From positions 1 to 64,000 of the forward strand of contig NZ_LYXE01000078.1 of NCBI RefSeq assembly GCF_002532075.1: DNA of 64,000 bases, written 5' to 3'. Origin of the DNA: Candidatus Chloroploca asiatica. GTDB taxonomy: Bacteria; Chloroflexota; Chloroflexia; Chloroflexales; Chloroflexaceae. How positions within the stretch are numbered: position 1 is the stretch's first letter; each line of letters opens with the position of its first letter. Positions 1 to 10,362 of this stretch are shown here, one piece after another. The translations under genes were made by a program, and so were the position numbers. Under the pieces are notes generated by a model. It searched no databases and had not been told where the DNA came from. It saw nothing but the letters and a program-made list of their open reading frames with translations.

Positions 1-30
1 CGCAGGTCACGAGGGAAGGGAGCGGGAACC

Positions 31-70
31 GGCAAATCTAGTTGACACCAGGCGGCAAATCTAGTTGACA
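31..70. repeat. Two direct copies of a 17-bp sequence
   Basis: The sequence GGCAAATCTAGTTGACA occurs at 31-47 and again at 54-70, separated by CCAGGC. Short direct repeats ending in ACA are a feature of the ends of some IS families (IS21-type ends, for instance), so this could be the terminus of an insertion sequence lying left of the window. That is inference; no transposase is visible. Confidence 0.5.
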
Positions 71-514
71 TTTAACACCGCCCCACGCTTGAAAGCGGGG
101 GCTACCGCGCCGATCTATTTGGTGTATCCGCGCTGGCGATGGTCATGCTCCAGCCCGCGCTCGCTTGCTCGCCTCGCGCGCAGGCCGTTCGGCTGGTGCA
201 GGTCGTCGTCAGCAGGAGCAGTGGGATACCATTCCAGCGTCAAGGATGGGCACGGGGTCGAGTTTACGTGAACCAGATGGATCGGATCCGCTCACCAAGT
301 CTGCGCTAAATAGGCTATACTAGTAGCAGAGGACAACTACCGACGCAGTGTTGCTGATCGTGCCGTTGCTGGCGCGCTCAGCTTTTTTGTTTTTGACGCC
401 TCATACCAATTGGCATTGAGCAAGCCGCATCGGTATTGCTGCCCGAGCGCATGAGCACGCCATGCGCGGCAATCTACAATCCAAAATCTGCAATCTCAAA
501 TAGAGCAGGGTGCT
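71..514. other. Intergenic stretch, no supported gene
   Basis: No convincing coding sequence is seen. A possible -10 box (TATACT, about 314-319) lies within a GGCTATACTAG context and could serve the downstream transglutaminase gene. At about 470-500 there is low-complexity sequence of the type CAATCTACAATCC/AAAATCTGCAATCTC, which resembles a decayed short repeat. Confidence 0.4.
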
Positions 515-1354
515 ATGCACGTCCAGATTGGCTTCGAACTTATGCTTGAGTCGGTGGCTCCAACGCCGACCGTCGCAATAACCCAGCCGCGTTCTACCGA
601 GGGCCAACGCATCCTTGGGCCGTGTCTGAGCATCACGCCAGAGATGCCGCTGCACACCTACAACGACAGCTTTGGGAACATCGTCTGGCGCTGGACGGCA
701 CCCCAGGGGATGCAGCGCATCCACTACGACGCCATCGCCGAGGTCGCGTCCCTGGCCGACCCGGTTCTGCCCGATCTGCCTGGCACGCCGGTCGACCAGC
801 TTCCTGATGCGGTACTGCTCTATACACTGCCCAGTCGCTACTGCCCCTCCGACATGGTGCTCAACGATGCGTGGCAACTCTTTGGTGGCGTGCCGGACGG
901 TTGGCCACGCGTGCAGGCGATCTGTGACTGGGCGTACCGCAGTGTTGCTTACGTCGCGGGGAGTAGCACCGGGACAACCTCGGGCTATGATGTGTATCTG
1001 AGTCGCAGGGGCGTCTGCCGCGACTTTGCCCATCTTGGCGTGATGTTCTGCCGGGCGCTGAGCATCCCGGCCCGCTATGTCTGCGGCTACCTCCCCGATA
1101 TCAACGTGCCGGTGAACCCTGAGCCTATGGACTTTCACGCCTGGTTCGAGGCCTACCTTGGCGGGGCGTGGCGCACCTTCGATGCCCGCCATAATCAACC
1201 GCGCATCGGCCGTGTGGTGATCGCCCATGGCCGTGATGCTGTCGATACGGCCATTCTGACCAGCTATGGCGCGAGCATCCTGACGGGTATGACGGTCTGG
1301 GCCCACGAACGGCCTGATCTTACGCTGCTCGGCGAACAGAAGGCCCAGCGATGA
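515..1354 (+). CDS. Transglutaminase-like cysteine hydrolase
   Basis: A 279-residue cytoplasmic protein of the transglutaminase-like superfamily, a papain-fold group that includes proteases and amidases. The Cys-His-Asp triad is visible: Cys in GVCRDFAH, His in MDFHAWFEAYL and Asp in TFDARH. The N-terminal half resembles the bacterial transglutaminase N-terminal domain (YNDSFGN). No signal peptide is seen. The ATG at 515 follows a weak AGGG-type ribosome site. Its stop overlaps the ATG of a following truncated gene (ATGA at 1351-1354), so the pair was probably translationally coupled. Substrate unknown. The family call is secure, the biological role is not. Confidence 0.85.
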   Translation: MHVQIGFELMLESVAPTPTVAITQPRSTEGQRILGPCLSITPEMPLHTYNDSFGNIVWRWTAPQGMQRIHYDAIAEVASLADPVLPDLPGTPVDQLPDAVLLYTLPSRYCPSDMVLNDAWQLFGGVPDGWPRVQAICDWAYRSVAYVAGSSTGTTSGYDVYLSRRGVCRDFAHLGVMFCRALSIPARYVCGYLPDINVPVNPEPMDFHAWFEAYLGGAWRTFDARHNQPRIGRVVIAHGRDAVDTAILTSYGASILTGMTVWAHERPDLTLLGEQKAQR

Positions 1355-1493
1355 GCAACCTGAGCGACGCAGACGACCCGGAAGCCTTGCTCGACCATCA
1401 TGATGTGGCCTGGGACACCGTCCGGCGCAGCCGTTACTGGATGCACCAACGCTTCCAGTAGCGCTATCCACCGTCCTCCGGCTTGCGGTTGAG
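1351..1493 (+). pseudogene. Remnant of a second transglutaminase-like gene
   Basis: An ATG overlapping the previous stop opens a reading frame whose product ends ...RYWMHQRFQ before TAG at 1459-1461. Past the TAG the same frame continues with RYPP and a Leu/Arg-rich stretch. This resembles the N-terminal region of bacterial transglutaminases (the 'RFxYxYPxPxRxLRxRL' type), so TAG looks like a mutated TAC. Sequence identity is lost within about 30 bp and the frame runs into the antisense DUF5615 remnant. I infer a coupled second gene truncated by nonsense mutation and deletion. Confidence 0.5.
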
Positions 1494-1509
1494 AAGCCGA
1501 TGCCCTTGC

Positions 1510-1704
1510 GCTGAAGGTGATCGTCGCAACATCGTGCGTGAGCACTCCTCGACCTTCCTGCGCTGCCCATGCAAGCACCGTCGGGTCATCTCCTCCCGAC
1601 AAACCAGCATCTTGCACGCGAACGATATCCAGGCTGGGAGCGCGGCGAAGCAAACCACGAACAATGTTGTTATTGAAATGCTCGTCAGCAGCCAAACGCA
1701 GCAT
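1510..1704 (-). pseudogene. Decayed DUF5615 (PIN-like) toxin-type gene
   Basis: Read from ATG at 1704 on the minus strand, the product begins MLRLAADEHF and continues with NNIVRGLLRR, LDIVRVQDAGLSGGDDP, VLAWAAQEGR and LTHDVATI. These are hallmarks of DUF5615 PIN-like proteins, usually about 110 residues and often paired with a DUF433 antitoxin. After HDVATITF the family sequence stops, where 'AYERV' would be expected, so the C-terminal third is missing or frameshifted. No DUF433 partner is visible. Probably non-functional. Confidence 0.6.
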
Positions 1705-1935
1705 CGCATGATGACCTTTGTTGATCTCGACGCGCGAGTAACCGGTCGCGAATGCCAACAGGGTCAAACTGCGCCTCGTTGTGCGCTCGCAAGAGCGCTG
1801 CTCGTTGCTGACGCTCTGCGAGATAGGCGTCTACGTCCGCTCGGTGCTGCAGGAAGTACCCAATGACCCTACGCAGCCGACATCGCAAGACGTTACGGGC
1901 CGTTTGTAGTGATCCCGTCCCACCCGCGGTGCGCT

Positions 1936-2056
1936 TGCCTGGAACGGGGCCGACAGTGCCCGCCAGCCTGACGATTTGCGCCGGGTGTTGGGCTACCTGC
2001 CCCAGGATTTTGGCGTCTACCCCAACCTGAACGCGGTGGAGTTTCTCAGCTCGGAA
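1936..2056 (+). pseudogene. Fragment of an ABC transporter ATP-binding protein
   Basis: The plus-strand frame reads NGADSARQPDDLRR, then VLGYLPQDFGVYPNLNAVEFL. This is the Q-loop region found between Walker A and the signature motif of bacitracin/Nat-type ABC ATPases (typically 'RRxIGYLPQDFGVYPxLTAxEFL'). Neither Walker A upstream nor the LSGG signature downstream can be found, so only about 40 codons of a roughly 300-codon gene remain. Confidence 0.6.
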
Positions 2057-2126
2057 CGGCCGTTGCAAATTCTGCTGCTCAGCTTCTGGTACCGCGGCCC
2101 GCTCAACGGGCGCGCCACCTTCGACA

Positions 2127-2543
2127 TCACCGGCGCGCCACCAACGGTATTGACGTACGGAGCCGCTTCCACCCGGCAGCGGCGTACATGACACCACAGA
2201 CAATCAAGAGGAGACCGCACAAGAAGAGCATCGTGCTGCGGGCGATGATGGACATGATGCTGTCGGGGATCGGTTCTCCCCGCAGCAGGGTGCGCACAAG
2301 AGGGATGACGTGGAGGTTGATCAGCAGGCCCAGCAAGGCTAACCCGGTTACCCCGCGCATCGAGGATGTGTAGTAGGTCGGTTCAGTCGCCAGAAAGCCC
2401 AACAAGGCAATGGGCATCCCAAAGATGGCTGGAATCAGGGAACTGACCCCACGCAAGCCGATCAGATAGCGGCTGATCAGCCCGAGGATGATCAGCAGGA
2501 TGCCGAGCCAAAGCACGATCCGGGGTATGGTGCGCAACATCAA
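2127..2543 (-). CDS. Small four-helix membrane protein, function unknown
   Basis: A 138-residue protein with four hydrophobic segments: residues ~8-28 (IVLWLGILLIILGL), ~35-53 (SLIPAIFGMPIALLGFLA), ~65-85 (GLALLGLLINLHVIPLV) and ~104-126 (STMLFLCGLLLIVCGVMYAAAG). It has no recognised catalytic motif and no family name I can assign. It lies alone among gene fragments, with a TA-rich stretch (TTTATTATATTATATC, 2578-2593) just upstream that could hold its promoter. Its intact frame and clean membrane topology suggest a real gene. Confidence 0.6.
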   Translation of the reverse strand: MMLRTIPRIVLWLGILLIILGLISRYLIGLRGVSSLIPAIFGMPIALLGFLATEPTYYTSSMRGVTGLALLGLLINLHVIPLVRTLLRGEPIPDSIMSIIARSTMLFLCGLLLIVCGVMYAAAGWKRLRTSIPLVARR

Positions 2544-2581
2544 GCACCTGGAACTTTCCTGTATGCTGGAACCTCACTTTA

Positions 2582-3025
<444 letters not shown>

Positions 3026-4492
3026 TTAGCGTGCAAACAACTGATCGAGGTGTTGCTTGTCCAACGCAGCTTGCACATGATCAGCGAGCCGATGGTACGG
3101 GTCAACGGGTATGCTCGTTGGTTGCTCACGCCAACCAAGCGAGGTGAGCCAGGCGTGCCGGAACGCGTGGTTGGCAAAGATCCCGTGGAGATAACAGCCC
3201 CAGATGCGACCGTCAGGTGTGACATAGCCATCTCTTTCCTCAACCGGCACCCGATTGCGTTGGCGCATGCGCACCGCCGCACGCGCCTGGCCGAGTGGCT
3301 GGGTTCGTCCCATATGGATCTCATAGCCGGTGATGGGCAGCCGCTGCGCCCAGGGCATCAGTGCTTCGCCGGTGACCTGGACGGTGCGTTTCTCAGCTGT
3401 AAACACGGTTGTGACGGGCAGCAAGCCTAACCCTGGCTCATCGCCCCCGTTGCCTTCCACGCCCTCCGGGTCGCTGATGCGCTCACCGAGGAGTTGGTAG
3501 CCCCCACAGATGCCAACCACTGCGCCGGGGAAGGCTTGCAGGGCTGCGTCGAAGCCGCGCTCGCGGAGCCAGCGCCGTGCTGCGAGCGTATGCTTGACGC
3601 CGGGCAGGATCACGGCTGCGGCGCCGGCCAACTGGTCGGGGCGTTCGATATAATGCACACCCACACCTGGCTCGGCAGCTAATGGGTCAACGTCATCGAA
3701 ATTGGCGATCGTTGGGAGCTTGACGACGGCAATGGTCAGGCCGTCGGTGGACGGCCTTACGCCACGTTCGAGCACGACCGCATCTTCTTCGGCCAGACCG
3801 AGCGCGTCGATCCAGGGTACGACGCCAAAAACGGGCACGCCGCTGCGCGCTTCCAGGATGGCGATCCCATCGGCAAACAGCGCGGGATCACCGCGAAAAC
3901 GGTTGACGATCAGCCCCTGCACCAGCGCCCGCTCCTCAGGGTCGAGCAGCATCAGCGTGCCAAGCAGTTGGGCAAAGATGCCGCCGGTATCAATATCGCC
4001 GACCAGCAGCGTGCGCGCCTGCGCATAGGTTGCGACACGAGCGTTGACGATGTCACGCGGCTTGAGGTTGAGTTCCACCGGACTACCGGCACCTTCGGCA
4101 ATGACGAGATCGTACTGAGCCCGCAGACGATCGAGATTGCGCGTGACCACGTTCCACAGCAGATCCTTGCGTTGCCAGTAGTCAAGTGCATCGAGCGTGC
4201 GCCACGGCGTGCCTTCCACGATGATCTGGCTACGGCGTTGGCCCTCGGGCTTGAGCAGGATCGGGTTCATCGCCGTCGTCGGCGCAATCTGGGCCGCCGC
4301 TGCCTGCACCGCCGTACTCCGTCCAATCTCGCCGCCAGCGTCGGTCACCGCAGCATTATTGCTCATATTCTGCGCCTTGAACGGCGCGACCTTGATCCCG
4401 CGCCGCACCGCGATGCGGCACAGTGCCGCGACCAGTGTGCTTTTGCCGACCGAGGAGGCGGTGCCGAGAACCATAATCACTGGTGCGGTCAT
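3026..4492 (-). CDS. cobQ: Cobyric acid synthase
   Basis: Glutamine-dependent amidotransferase that amidates carboxyl groups b, d, e and g of adenosyl-cobyrinic acid a,c-diamide. The ~488-residue length fits the family. The N-terminal P-loop GTASSVGKS and FKAQNMSNN belong to the ATP-binding synthetase domain. The C-terminal class I glutaminase-like domain has the nucleophile in [11 protein letters not shown] and the His in [11 protein letters not shown] chose the ATG at 4492 because it overlaps the cobD stop (ATGA) and starts directly before the P-loop strand; an upstream in-frame start would overlap cobD by about 70 bases. Last gene of the cobalamin operon. Confidence 0.95.
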   Translation of the reverse strand: MTAPVIMVLGTASSVGKSTLVAALCRIAVRRGIKVAPFKAQNMSNNAAVTDAGGEIGRSTAVQAAAAQIAPTTAMNPILLKPEGQRRSQIIVEGTPWRTLDALDYWQRKDLLWNVVTRNLDRLRAQYDLVIAEGAGSPVELNLKPRDIVNARVATYAQARTLLVGDIDTGGIFAQLLGTLMLLDPEERALVQGLIVNRFRGDPALFADGIAILEARSGVPVFGVVPWIDALGLAEEDAVVLERGVRPSTDGLTIAVVKLPTIANFDDVDPLAAEPGVGVHYIERPDQLAGAAAVILPGVKHTLAARRWLRERGFDAALQAFPGAVVGICGGYQLLGERISDPEGVEGNGGDEPGLGLLPVTTVFTAEKRTVQVTGEALMPWAQRLPITGYEIHMGRTQPLGQARAAVRMRQRNRVPVEERDGYVTPDGRIWGCYLHGIFANHAFRHAWLTSLGWREQPTSIPVDPYHRLADHVQAALDKQHLDQLFAR

Positions 4493-5553
4493 CGTGTTTC
4501 CTTCCAGGCGGCGAGCAGCCGCCGATTCTCGTCGGGGCGACGCGGGGCCACCCGTACCCACGCGGGGAGCCCGAACGAGGTGCAGTCGCGGACAACACAG
4601 CCTCGCCCGAGTAGCGCGGCCCGGGTTGCCGCCCCATCGCCGGTACGTACCAGCACAAAGGGCAGCGCAGCACGCCAGACCGGAAGGCCGAGTTCAGCGA
4701 GGCCAGTGGAGAGCATCTCGCTGGCCGCCCAGAGCGGTGATCGTGTTGACGCAAGAAAGGTTGGGTCGCTGAGCGCGGCCAAGCCGGCGGCCTGGGCGGC
4801 ACTGCTCACACTCCAGGTCGGCTGAAAGGTGCCGACGCGTGCGCTCAGTTCCGGGGATGCCAGCAGATAGCCCAGACGTAACCCGGCCAGGGCATAGCTT
4901 TTGGTCAGCGAGTGCAGGGTGATCAGATGTGGCGAAGATGTTTCCGACAGCGCTGCGGTAGCCGTCCGTTGCAGATCGCTATACGAGCGATCCAGGATCA
5001 GGTAGCCTCCATCTCCCGCAGCGATCGCGAGAAGCGTCTGCAGGATCGCCGACGCGAGCACGACCCCGGTGGGATTGTTTGGCGTGCAGAGCCAGGTGAG
5101 GCGCGGGCGCAGCGTGTGCATCAGTGCGCTCAGTGCTGGACCATCGGGTTGAAATGCTCGTTCCGGCTGTGTTTGGAACGCAACGACGTGCGCACCCATC
5201 AGCTCACTCGCATACGCATATTCGCCGTAGGTTGGCCCGATCACCAGCACCGTATCGCCAGGGTGCAGCAAGGCACGGGCGACCAGGTGGATCAACTCGT
5301 TGGCCCCGTTGCCCGGCAGGATGGCCTCGGGCTCACATGCATGACGCTCAGCCAGGGCTTGCCGGAGCCGCACACAGCTGCGATCGGGATACGGGGCGGG
5401 ATCGAGCGCCGCCAGCGCTGCGCGCACACCCGCAGGCGGGCCAAACGGGTTGAGATTGCTGCTGAAATCGAGCAGATTACCGGGCGACACCCCAAGGGCC
5501 GCCAGTTCGTGCTCGTCAAGGGCGCCGTGGACTACTCGCTTGCGTGTGCCCAT
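4489..5553 (-). CDS. cobD: Threonine-phosphate decarboxylase (CobD/CobC type)
   Basis: A PLP enzyme of fold type I, 354 residues, expected to make (R)-1-amino-2-propanol O-phosphate for the nucleotide loop of cobalamin. Visible motifs: [13 protein letters not shown] at the N-terminus, [18 protein letters not shown] and the PLP-lysine loop [15 protein letters not shown]. The family closely resembles histidinol-phosphate aminotransferase; the position between cobU and cobQ decides for the cobalamin role. Its start overlaps cobU by 22 bases and its stop overlaps cobQ by 4. Confidence 0.92.
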   Translation of the reverse strand: MGTRKRVVHGALDEHELAALGVSPGNLLDFSSNLNPFGPPAGVRAALAALDPAPYPDRSCVRLRQALAERHACEPEAILPGNGANELIHLVARALLHPGDTVLVIGPTYGEYAYASELMGAHVVAFQTQPERAFQPDGPALSALMHTLRPRLTWLCTPNNPTGVVLASAILQTLLAIAAGDGGYLILDRSYSDLQRTATAALSETSSPHLITLHSLTKSYALAGLRLGYLLASPELSARVGTFQPTWSVSSAAQAAGLAALSDPTFLASTRSPLWAASEMLSTGLAELGLPVWRAALPFVLVRTGDGAATRAALLGRGCVVRDCTSFGLPAWVRVAPRRPDENRRLLAAWKETR

Positions 5554-6086
5554 GCGACCTCCAAGGCCTTCAACTCGACCGCGATCCCGCAGACTACCAG
5601 ATAGACGTCGGTGGCCGCAGCGGCGACCTGTTGATTGGCCCGCCCAAGCAGATCACGATAGATGCGCCCAAGCGGATATTCCGGCACGATGCCCATACCA
5701 ACCTCATTCGTCACCACGATCAGGGTCAGATCGTGTGTGCGCGTTGCCTCCAGGATGGCGCTGACTTCGGCCGTGACGGCCTGATCCGGGGCGGCTTCAT
5801 TGGCCAGCAGCACATTGCTGACCAAGAGCGCGAGGCAATCGAGCACGACGACGCTGCCTGGCGCGACGTTCGCCAGCGCCGTCGCGACCGCCAGCGGTTG
5901 CTCGCAGGTTGTCCAGGTTGCGGGACGGCGCTGCTGGTGATGGGCAATCCGTTCGCGCATCTCATCGTCGCGTGCTTCAGCCGTCGCCAGATAGGTCACC
6001 GGGCGATGCAAACGGGCAGCGTAGTGTTCGGCACGCGCACTTTTGCCGCTCCGCGCCCCACCCGTAAACAGAATTACCTTGCTCAT
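5532..6086 (-). CDS. cobU: Adenosylcobinamide kinase / guanylyltransferase
   Basis: A 184-residue bifunctional enzyme that phosphorylates adenosylcobinamide and transfers GMP to give adenosylcobinamide-GDP. The P-loop GGARSGKS is at residues 9-16. The family signature [15 protein letters not shown] is near residue 125, followed by [12 protein letters not shown]. Length is normal. Starts in an ATGA overlap with the cobS stop. Confidence 0.95.
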   Translation of the reverse strand: MSKVILFTGGARSGKSARAEHYAARLHRPVTYLATAEARDDEMRERIAHHQQRRPATWTTCEQPLAVATALANVAPGSVVVLDCLALLVSNVLLANEAAPDQAVTAEVSAILEATRTHDLTLIVVTNEVGMGIVPEYPLGRIYRDLLGRANQQVAAAATDVYLVVCGIAVELKALEVAWAHASE

Positions 6087-6862
6087 AGGGCAAACCTCGC
6101 TGCTGCGGTGATGGCGGCCAAGGCCATCACTTCGGTTGCTTCACACAGGGCTCCATACGTATCACCCGTGAGCCCACCGAGGTCACGCGTCCACCAGCGC
6201 CCAAGCAGATACGCCCCACTGCCGACGAGCAGGAACGCAACAATGCCGCCGAGCCCGGCGATGGCAACCACCGTCACGGCCACGACGACACTGATGCCGC
6301 TCAGCGTACCACGGTTCACCTGACCGTGGACGCTGCTTCCGAGGCCCTCGGTACGGGCCAGCGGAAACCAAACGATGGCCGCGATCATCGCCCAGCGTCC
6401 AAGCATTGGTGCGAGCAGCACGGCGGGCCACCAGCTTGCGCCGGCGTCGGCAAGGAAGGCGACCTTCAAGAGGAGCACGGCAACCAGGGCCAGCGTCCCC
6501 ATTGCGCCGATGTGGCTATCCTTCATGATCGCCAGCTTGCGCTCACGCGGACGCCAACTCATCACGGCGTCGAAGGTGTCGCTCACGCCATCAAGATGCA
6601 GCCCGCCGGTGAGGATGCCCCAGGCGACGACGACCAAGACCGCCTGAACGAGCGGCGGCCAGAAGAGACCGGCGATCCACCCGCTTGCAACCAGCACGAG
6701 GCCAATGATCGCCCCCACCAGCGGAAAAGAGGGCACGGCCCCGGCAAGACCACGCCCCGAGGTTGGGGCGGGCCATGGCAGCGGGATCGTGGTCAAAAAC
6801 CGCAGCGCGGTGTCGAAATCGTGCGCAAAGGCACCCCCGGAGGAAGGTTTACGGTCGGTCAT
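6083..6862 (-). CDS. cobS: Adenosylcobinamide-GDP ribazoletransferase (cobalamin synthase)
   Basis: An integral-membrane enzyme of 259 residues that joins adenosylcobinamide-GDP to alpha-ribazole (phosphate). N-terminal [13 protein letters not shown] and the cytoplasmic motif [18 protein letters not shown], followed by [15 protein letters not shown], are diagnostic; the Asp residues are thought to bind Mg2+. About six hydrophobic segments follow. Starts with an ATGA overlap on the cobT stop and ends with one on the cobU start, so translation is probably coupled. Confidence 0.95.
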   Translation of the reverse strand: MTDRKPSSGGAFAHDFDTALRFLTTIPLPWPAPTSGRGLAGAVPSFPLVGAIIGLVLVASGWIAGLFWPPLVQAVLVVVAWGILTGGLHLDGVSDTFDAVMSWRPRERKLAIMKDSHIGAMGTLALVAVLLLKVAFLADAGASWWPAVLLAPMLGRWAMIAAIVWFPLARTEGLGSSVHGQVNRGTLSGISVVVAVTVVAIAGLGGIVAFLLVGSGAYLLGRWWTRDLGGLTGDTYGALCEATEVMALAAITAAARFAL

Positions 6863-7917
6863 TGGTTGCTTGCCACTCCAGCTTCGGCGAAGGTCGCCAT
6901 TTCATTGAGGATTTTGCAGGCCGCCTGCGCGAGCGAGATCCCCAACACGGCACCGGTTCCTTCGCCCAGACGCATCCCGAGATCAAGCAGCGGTTCAAGG
7001 TCAAGCTGCGCAAAGATCGCCTGGTGTCCACGTTCGACCGAGCGATGGGCTGCAATGAGATAAGGCTGCAGGGCTGGCGCAAGGCGACACGCAAGCAAGG
7101 CGGCTGCTCCGGAAATAAAGCCATCGACCACGACGGGAACCTGGCGTGCAGCTGCGCCGAGCATCACGCCGACGAGTCCGCCAATCTCGAAGCCACCAAC
7201 CTTGGCGAGCACATCGAGCGCATCGGTCGGGTCGGGGCGCTGGCGGGCAAGGGCTTGTTCGATCAGCGCGATCTTGTGGGCCAGCCCGGTATCATCAATA
7301 CCAGTGCCACGCCCGGTCACCTCGGCGACGGGGGCGCCGGTGAGGGCCGCAACGATAGCACTGGCGGCGGTCGTATTGCCGATGCCCATCTCACCGGTGG
7401 CAATGACATCAACGCCGTCTTCGATCAGCTCGGTGACCACCGCGATGCCGGTCGCGATAGCAGTCTGGGCCTGAGCACGGCTCATCGCTGGTTCGACCGT
7501 CATATCGTTGGTACCGAGGGCGATCTTCCGCTGCAGCAGGCCAGGCGTAGCGGGTAGGTCAACCGCCACCCCGACATCAACGACCACCACCCTGGCCCCG
7601 ACGTGGCGGGCTAGGACATTGATCGCGGCACCACCCGCCAGAAAGTTGTACACCATCTGGGGCGTCACTTCGGCAGGGTAGGCGCTCACACCCTGCCGGG
7701 CAATGCCATGATCGGCGGCCATCACGACGACTGCGGGGTTCTTCAGGTGGGGCCTTGCTGCGCCAGTGATCCCGGCAAGCTGGATCGACAACGTTTCAAG
7801 CCGACCGAGCGCACCGTGCGGCTTGGTCAGTTGCTGCTGGCGAAGACGGGCAGCGGTCATGGCGTCCTGGTCGAGGGGGCGAAGGTGATTGATGGTCGTG
7901 GGCAAGAGCGAATTCAT
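6859..7917 (-). CDS. cobT: Nicotinate-nucleotide--dimethylbenzimidazole phosphoribosyltransferase
   Basis: A 352-residue enzyme that activates the lower ligand base to alpha-ribazole phosphate. Visible family marks: QQQLTKPHGALGRLE near the N-terminus, VMAADHGIARQGVSAYP, ATGEMGIGNTTAASA and the C-terminal RLGEGTGAVLG carrying the catalytic Glu. ATG at 7917 is preceded by AAGGAACAAGCA. A 53-bp gap separates it from cbiA upstream, the largest gap within the operon. Confidence 0.95.
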   Translation of the reverse strand: MNSLLPTTINHLRPLDQDAMTAARLRQQQLTKPHGALGRLETLSIQLAGITGAARPHLKNPAVVVMAADHGIARQGVSAYPAEVTPQMVYNFLAGGAAINVLARHVGARVVVVDVGVAVDLPATPGLLQRKIALGTNDMTVEPAMSRAQAQTAIATGIAVVTELIEDGVDVIATGEMGIGNTTAASAIVAALTGAPVAEVTGRGTGIDDTGLAHKIALIEQALARQRPDPTDALDVLAKVGGFEIGGLVGVMLGAAARQVPVVVDGFISGAAALLACRLAPALQPYLIAAHRSVERGHQAIFAQLDLEPLLDLGMRLGEGTGAVLGISLAQAACKILNEMATFAEAGVASNQ

Positions 7918-7970
7918 TGCTTGTTCCTTTCTTGAAAACGGACTGATAGGCGCCTGGGAGTGGGACTATA

Positions 7971-9398
7971 TCACCGACGACGACGTTGTTGGCTTGCCGC
8001 CGCCGCAAAGCGTGCAGCAAGCGCCGGATGGGCCAACCAGTGAATGTGGACATAGGACGCGAGCACATTGGCTGCTTGCACGCCCTCGGGACGCTCGTCG
8101 GGGTGAAAGGCATCAGGCAGGCAGGTATACAATGGAACCAGATCCGCCGGACGCTCCTCCCAGACCGAGTAATGAAACTCATGGCCGCGCACGGTCTCAC
8201 CTGCCCGCCAGAGCCAGGTATCGGCCTGGGCGCGAACGGTGCGATAGCCCAGGGTGAGGCGTGAGGTCATCACGGATCGTCCTGGGAGCAGACCAAGCAT
8301 AGGGAAGGTTGCGCCCTCAGCCGTAACGACGGCTTCGGTGCAATACATCAACCCACCGCACTCGGCATAGATCGGCAGACCGCGCTGACCTGCGGCACGG
8401 ATCGCGGTGCGAAGTGCGGTGTTGGCGCTCAACGCAGCGGCGTAGAGCTCCGGGAAGCCGCCGCCCAGATAGATCGCGTCCGTCTCCACCGGCAAGGCTT
8501 GGTCACGAAGTGGACTGAAGAAGGCGATGTTGGCACCTGCCTTGCGGAGCAGATCAAGGTTCTCTTCGTAGAGAAAGCTAAAGGCCTCGTCACGGGCAAC
8601 GGCGATGACCGGATGCGGTGGGAGTTGGGCTGTGTACGGAAACGCTGGCATCGCGAGCGTCGGTACCGCGAAGCGTGGTGCGGTCTGCGCCAGCGCGACC
8701 AGCCGATCCAGATCGACGCTGCTCTCAACCCGCGTACGCACCTCGGCGAGCCAGGCATGCCAGCGACCTGGCTCGGTCGTCGGAATCAGACCGAGGTGAC
8801 GTTCGGGCAGCGCTAGCGCTTCGTCGCGCTGGAGGGCTCCGAGTACCGGCAGACCCGTGCGCTGCTCAATTGCCCGGGTCACCATCTGGGCGTGGCGGGC
8901 GCTCCCAACCTGGTTCAGGATCACGCCGGCAACCTGGATGCGCGGGTCAAAGTCGCGCAGGCCAGCGATCAGGGCGGCAGCGGTGCGCGCCATTGCACGG
9001 ACATCGAGCACAAGCACGACCGGGGTACTGGTGAGATACGCAATCTGGGCACTGCTGCCTGCATCATCGTCACCGGCATAGCCATCGAAGAGGCCCATCA
9101 CCCCCTCGATCAGGGCGAGGTCGGCCCCACCGCTACGCCGCGCCAGGATGCCCGCGATCTGCGCGGGCGGAACCATCCACGCATCGAGGTTGTGACAGGG
9201 ACGACCGGCAGTCAGCGCGTGGTAGCTCGGGTCGATGTAATCTGGCCCGCACTTGAATGGAGCAACGGTCAACTTTCGTGCAGTGAGGGCGGCGATCAGT
9301 CCGGCAGTCAAGGTTGTCTTGCCGCTGCCACTCATTGGCGCAGCAAGCAGCAGGCGGGGAGGCAGGTGAGTAGATGGTTTCACGCAAGTCTGGGTCAT
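7971..9398 (-). CDS. cbiA: Cobyrinate a,c-diamide synthase
   Basis: Glutamine-dependent amidation of the a and c carboxylates of cobyrinic acid. The product is 475 residues from the ATG at 9398. The N-terminal P-loop is APMSGSGKTT, followed by FKCGPDYIDP; the glutaminase-like domain has YLGGGFPELYA and the nucleophile in YAECGGLMY, with His in GHEFHYS. An ORF extension upstream would overlap cbiB by about 70 bases; the chosen start has GGAGAGAAAGG upstream and leaves a 19-base gap after cbiB. Confidence 0.95.
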   Translation of the reverse strand: MTQTCVKPSTHLPPRLLLAAPMSGSGKTTLTAGLIAALTARKLTVAPFKCGPDYIDPSYHALTAGRPCHNLDAWMVPPAQIAGILARRSGGADLALIEGVMGLFDGYAGDDDAGSSAQIAYLTSTPVVLVLDVRAMARTAAALIAGLRDFDPRIQVAGVILNQVGSARHAQMVTRAIEQRTGLPVLGALQRDEALALPERHLGLIPTTEPGRWHAWLAEVRTRVESSVDLDRLVALAQTAPRFAVPTLAMPAFPYTAQLPPHPVIAVARDEAFSFLYEENLDLLRKAGANIAFFSPLRDQALPVETDAIYLGGGFPELYAAALSANTALRTAIRAAGQRGLPIYAECGGLMYCTEAVVTAEGATFPMLGLLPGRSVMTSRLTLGYRTVRAQADTWLWRAGETVRGHEFHYSVWEERPADLVPLYTCLPDAFHPDERPEGVQAANVLASYVHIHWLAHPALAARFAAAASQQRRRR

Positions 9399-9417
9399 AC
9401 GTTGAGGCCTTTCTCTC

Positions 9418-10362
9418 CTACTCGTTGGGCTTGCACGCGCACACGGATCGCCCACATCGCAGTGCTGCGGGTGTTCCTCCGCCAAGGAGAAGCAACACCC
9501 AAACCATCCGCGCCATCTTCCGCGCCTCGGCGATCATGGCTGCATCGGGTTGCCGCGAACCGTTGCCGAGGGTATAGTGGCCCCGCTTGGTGAGCGTAGT
9601 GTCAAGCGCGCCGGCCATCGCCGCCATCGGCCAACCAGCGTTGGGCGATGCCGTACGCTGTGCATCGGCCAGCGCCGTCTGCCAGGCCTGCACACCGCGC
9701 CCGTTGACGAGGTGTGCTGCGATGGCAAGCAACGCCGCCGTCAGACGCGCCGGCAACAGATTGAAGAGATCATCAGCGCGCGCCGCAACCTTTCCTAAAT
9801 CTTCGTAGCGCTCGGTGCGGTAGCCCCACATCGCGTCGGCAGTATTGGTCAGGCGGTAGACTGCGATACCAGACAATCCACCGAACAGGTAGGCCAGCGA
9901 CGGGGCCACCAGACTATCGGAAAGGTTCTCGGCCAGGGACTCGATCGTCGCTGCGGCCACCTCGTCGGGCCTCAGGTCGGACGTGGGCCGACTGACCAGA
10001 TGCCAACTTAGGAGCCGCCGGGCTTCGGCGAGATCATTGGCCTCGAGCGCCGCTTGCACCTCGCCGACGGCCCGATCCAGGTTGCGATAGGCCAGCAGGC
10101 TCGACGTGGCGATGCCCTGGATGAGCAGATCGCGTGGAAGGAGCCGGGCCGCGCTGCCGCCAAGCGCCGCGCCAGCCCCGAGCCAGGTCGCCCCCCAACA
10201 CAGGCGCGCCAGATGCCCCTGCGGTGCCCATCGTTCACCCAGGCGCATCCAGCCACCAAGCGCCACGACCGGATGCCAGCGATTGGGCGGATCGCCGAGC
10301 AAGGCATCGACAGCCAGTGCGACCAGCAGAGTGCGGCAGCGTAAGTACAACTCGTTGCTCAA
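9418..10362 (-). CDS. cbiB: Adenosylcobinamide-phosphate synthase
   Basis: A 314-residue membrane protein that attaches aminopropanol (phosphate), the product of the CobD branch, to adenosylcobyric acid. Diagnostic sequences: [13 protein letters not shown] at the N-terminus, [34 protein letters not shown] and [29 protein letters not shown] overlaps the stop of the upstream cobO fusion (ATGA). Confidence 0.95.
   Translation of the reverse strand: MSNELYLRCRTLLVALAVDALLGDPPNRWHPVVALGGWMRLGERWAPQGHLARLCWGATWLGAGAALGGSAARLLPRDLLIQGIATSSLLAYRNLDRAVGEVQAALEANDLAEARRLLSWHLVSRPTSDLRPDEVAAATIESLAENLSDSLVAPSLAYLFGGLSGIAVYRLTNTADAMWGYRTERYEDLGKVAARADDLFNLLPARLTAALLAIAAHLVNGRGVQAWQTALADAQRTASPNAGWPMAAMAGALDTTLTKRGHYTLGNGSRQPDAAMIAEARKMARMVWVLLLLGGGTPAALRCGRSVCACKPNE

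Noticed and set aside
401-1570. 389-codon minus-strand open frame opposite the transglutaminase gene
   Set aside because: Arg/His/Ala-rich translation without any motif, fully antisense to a gene with a clear catalytic triad. It is a by-product of high GC content.
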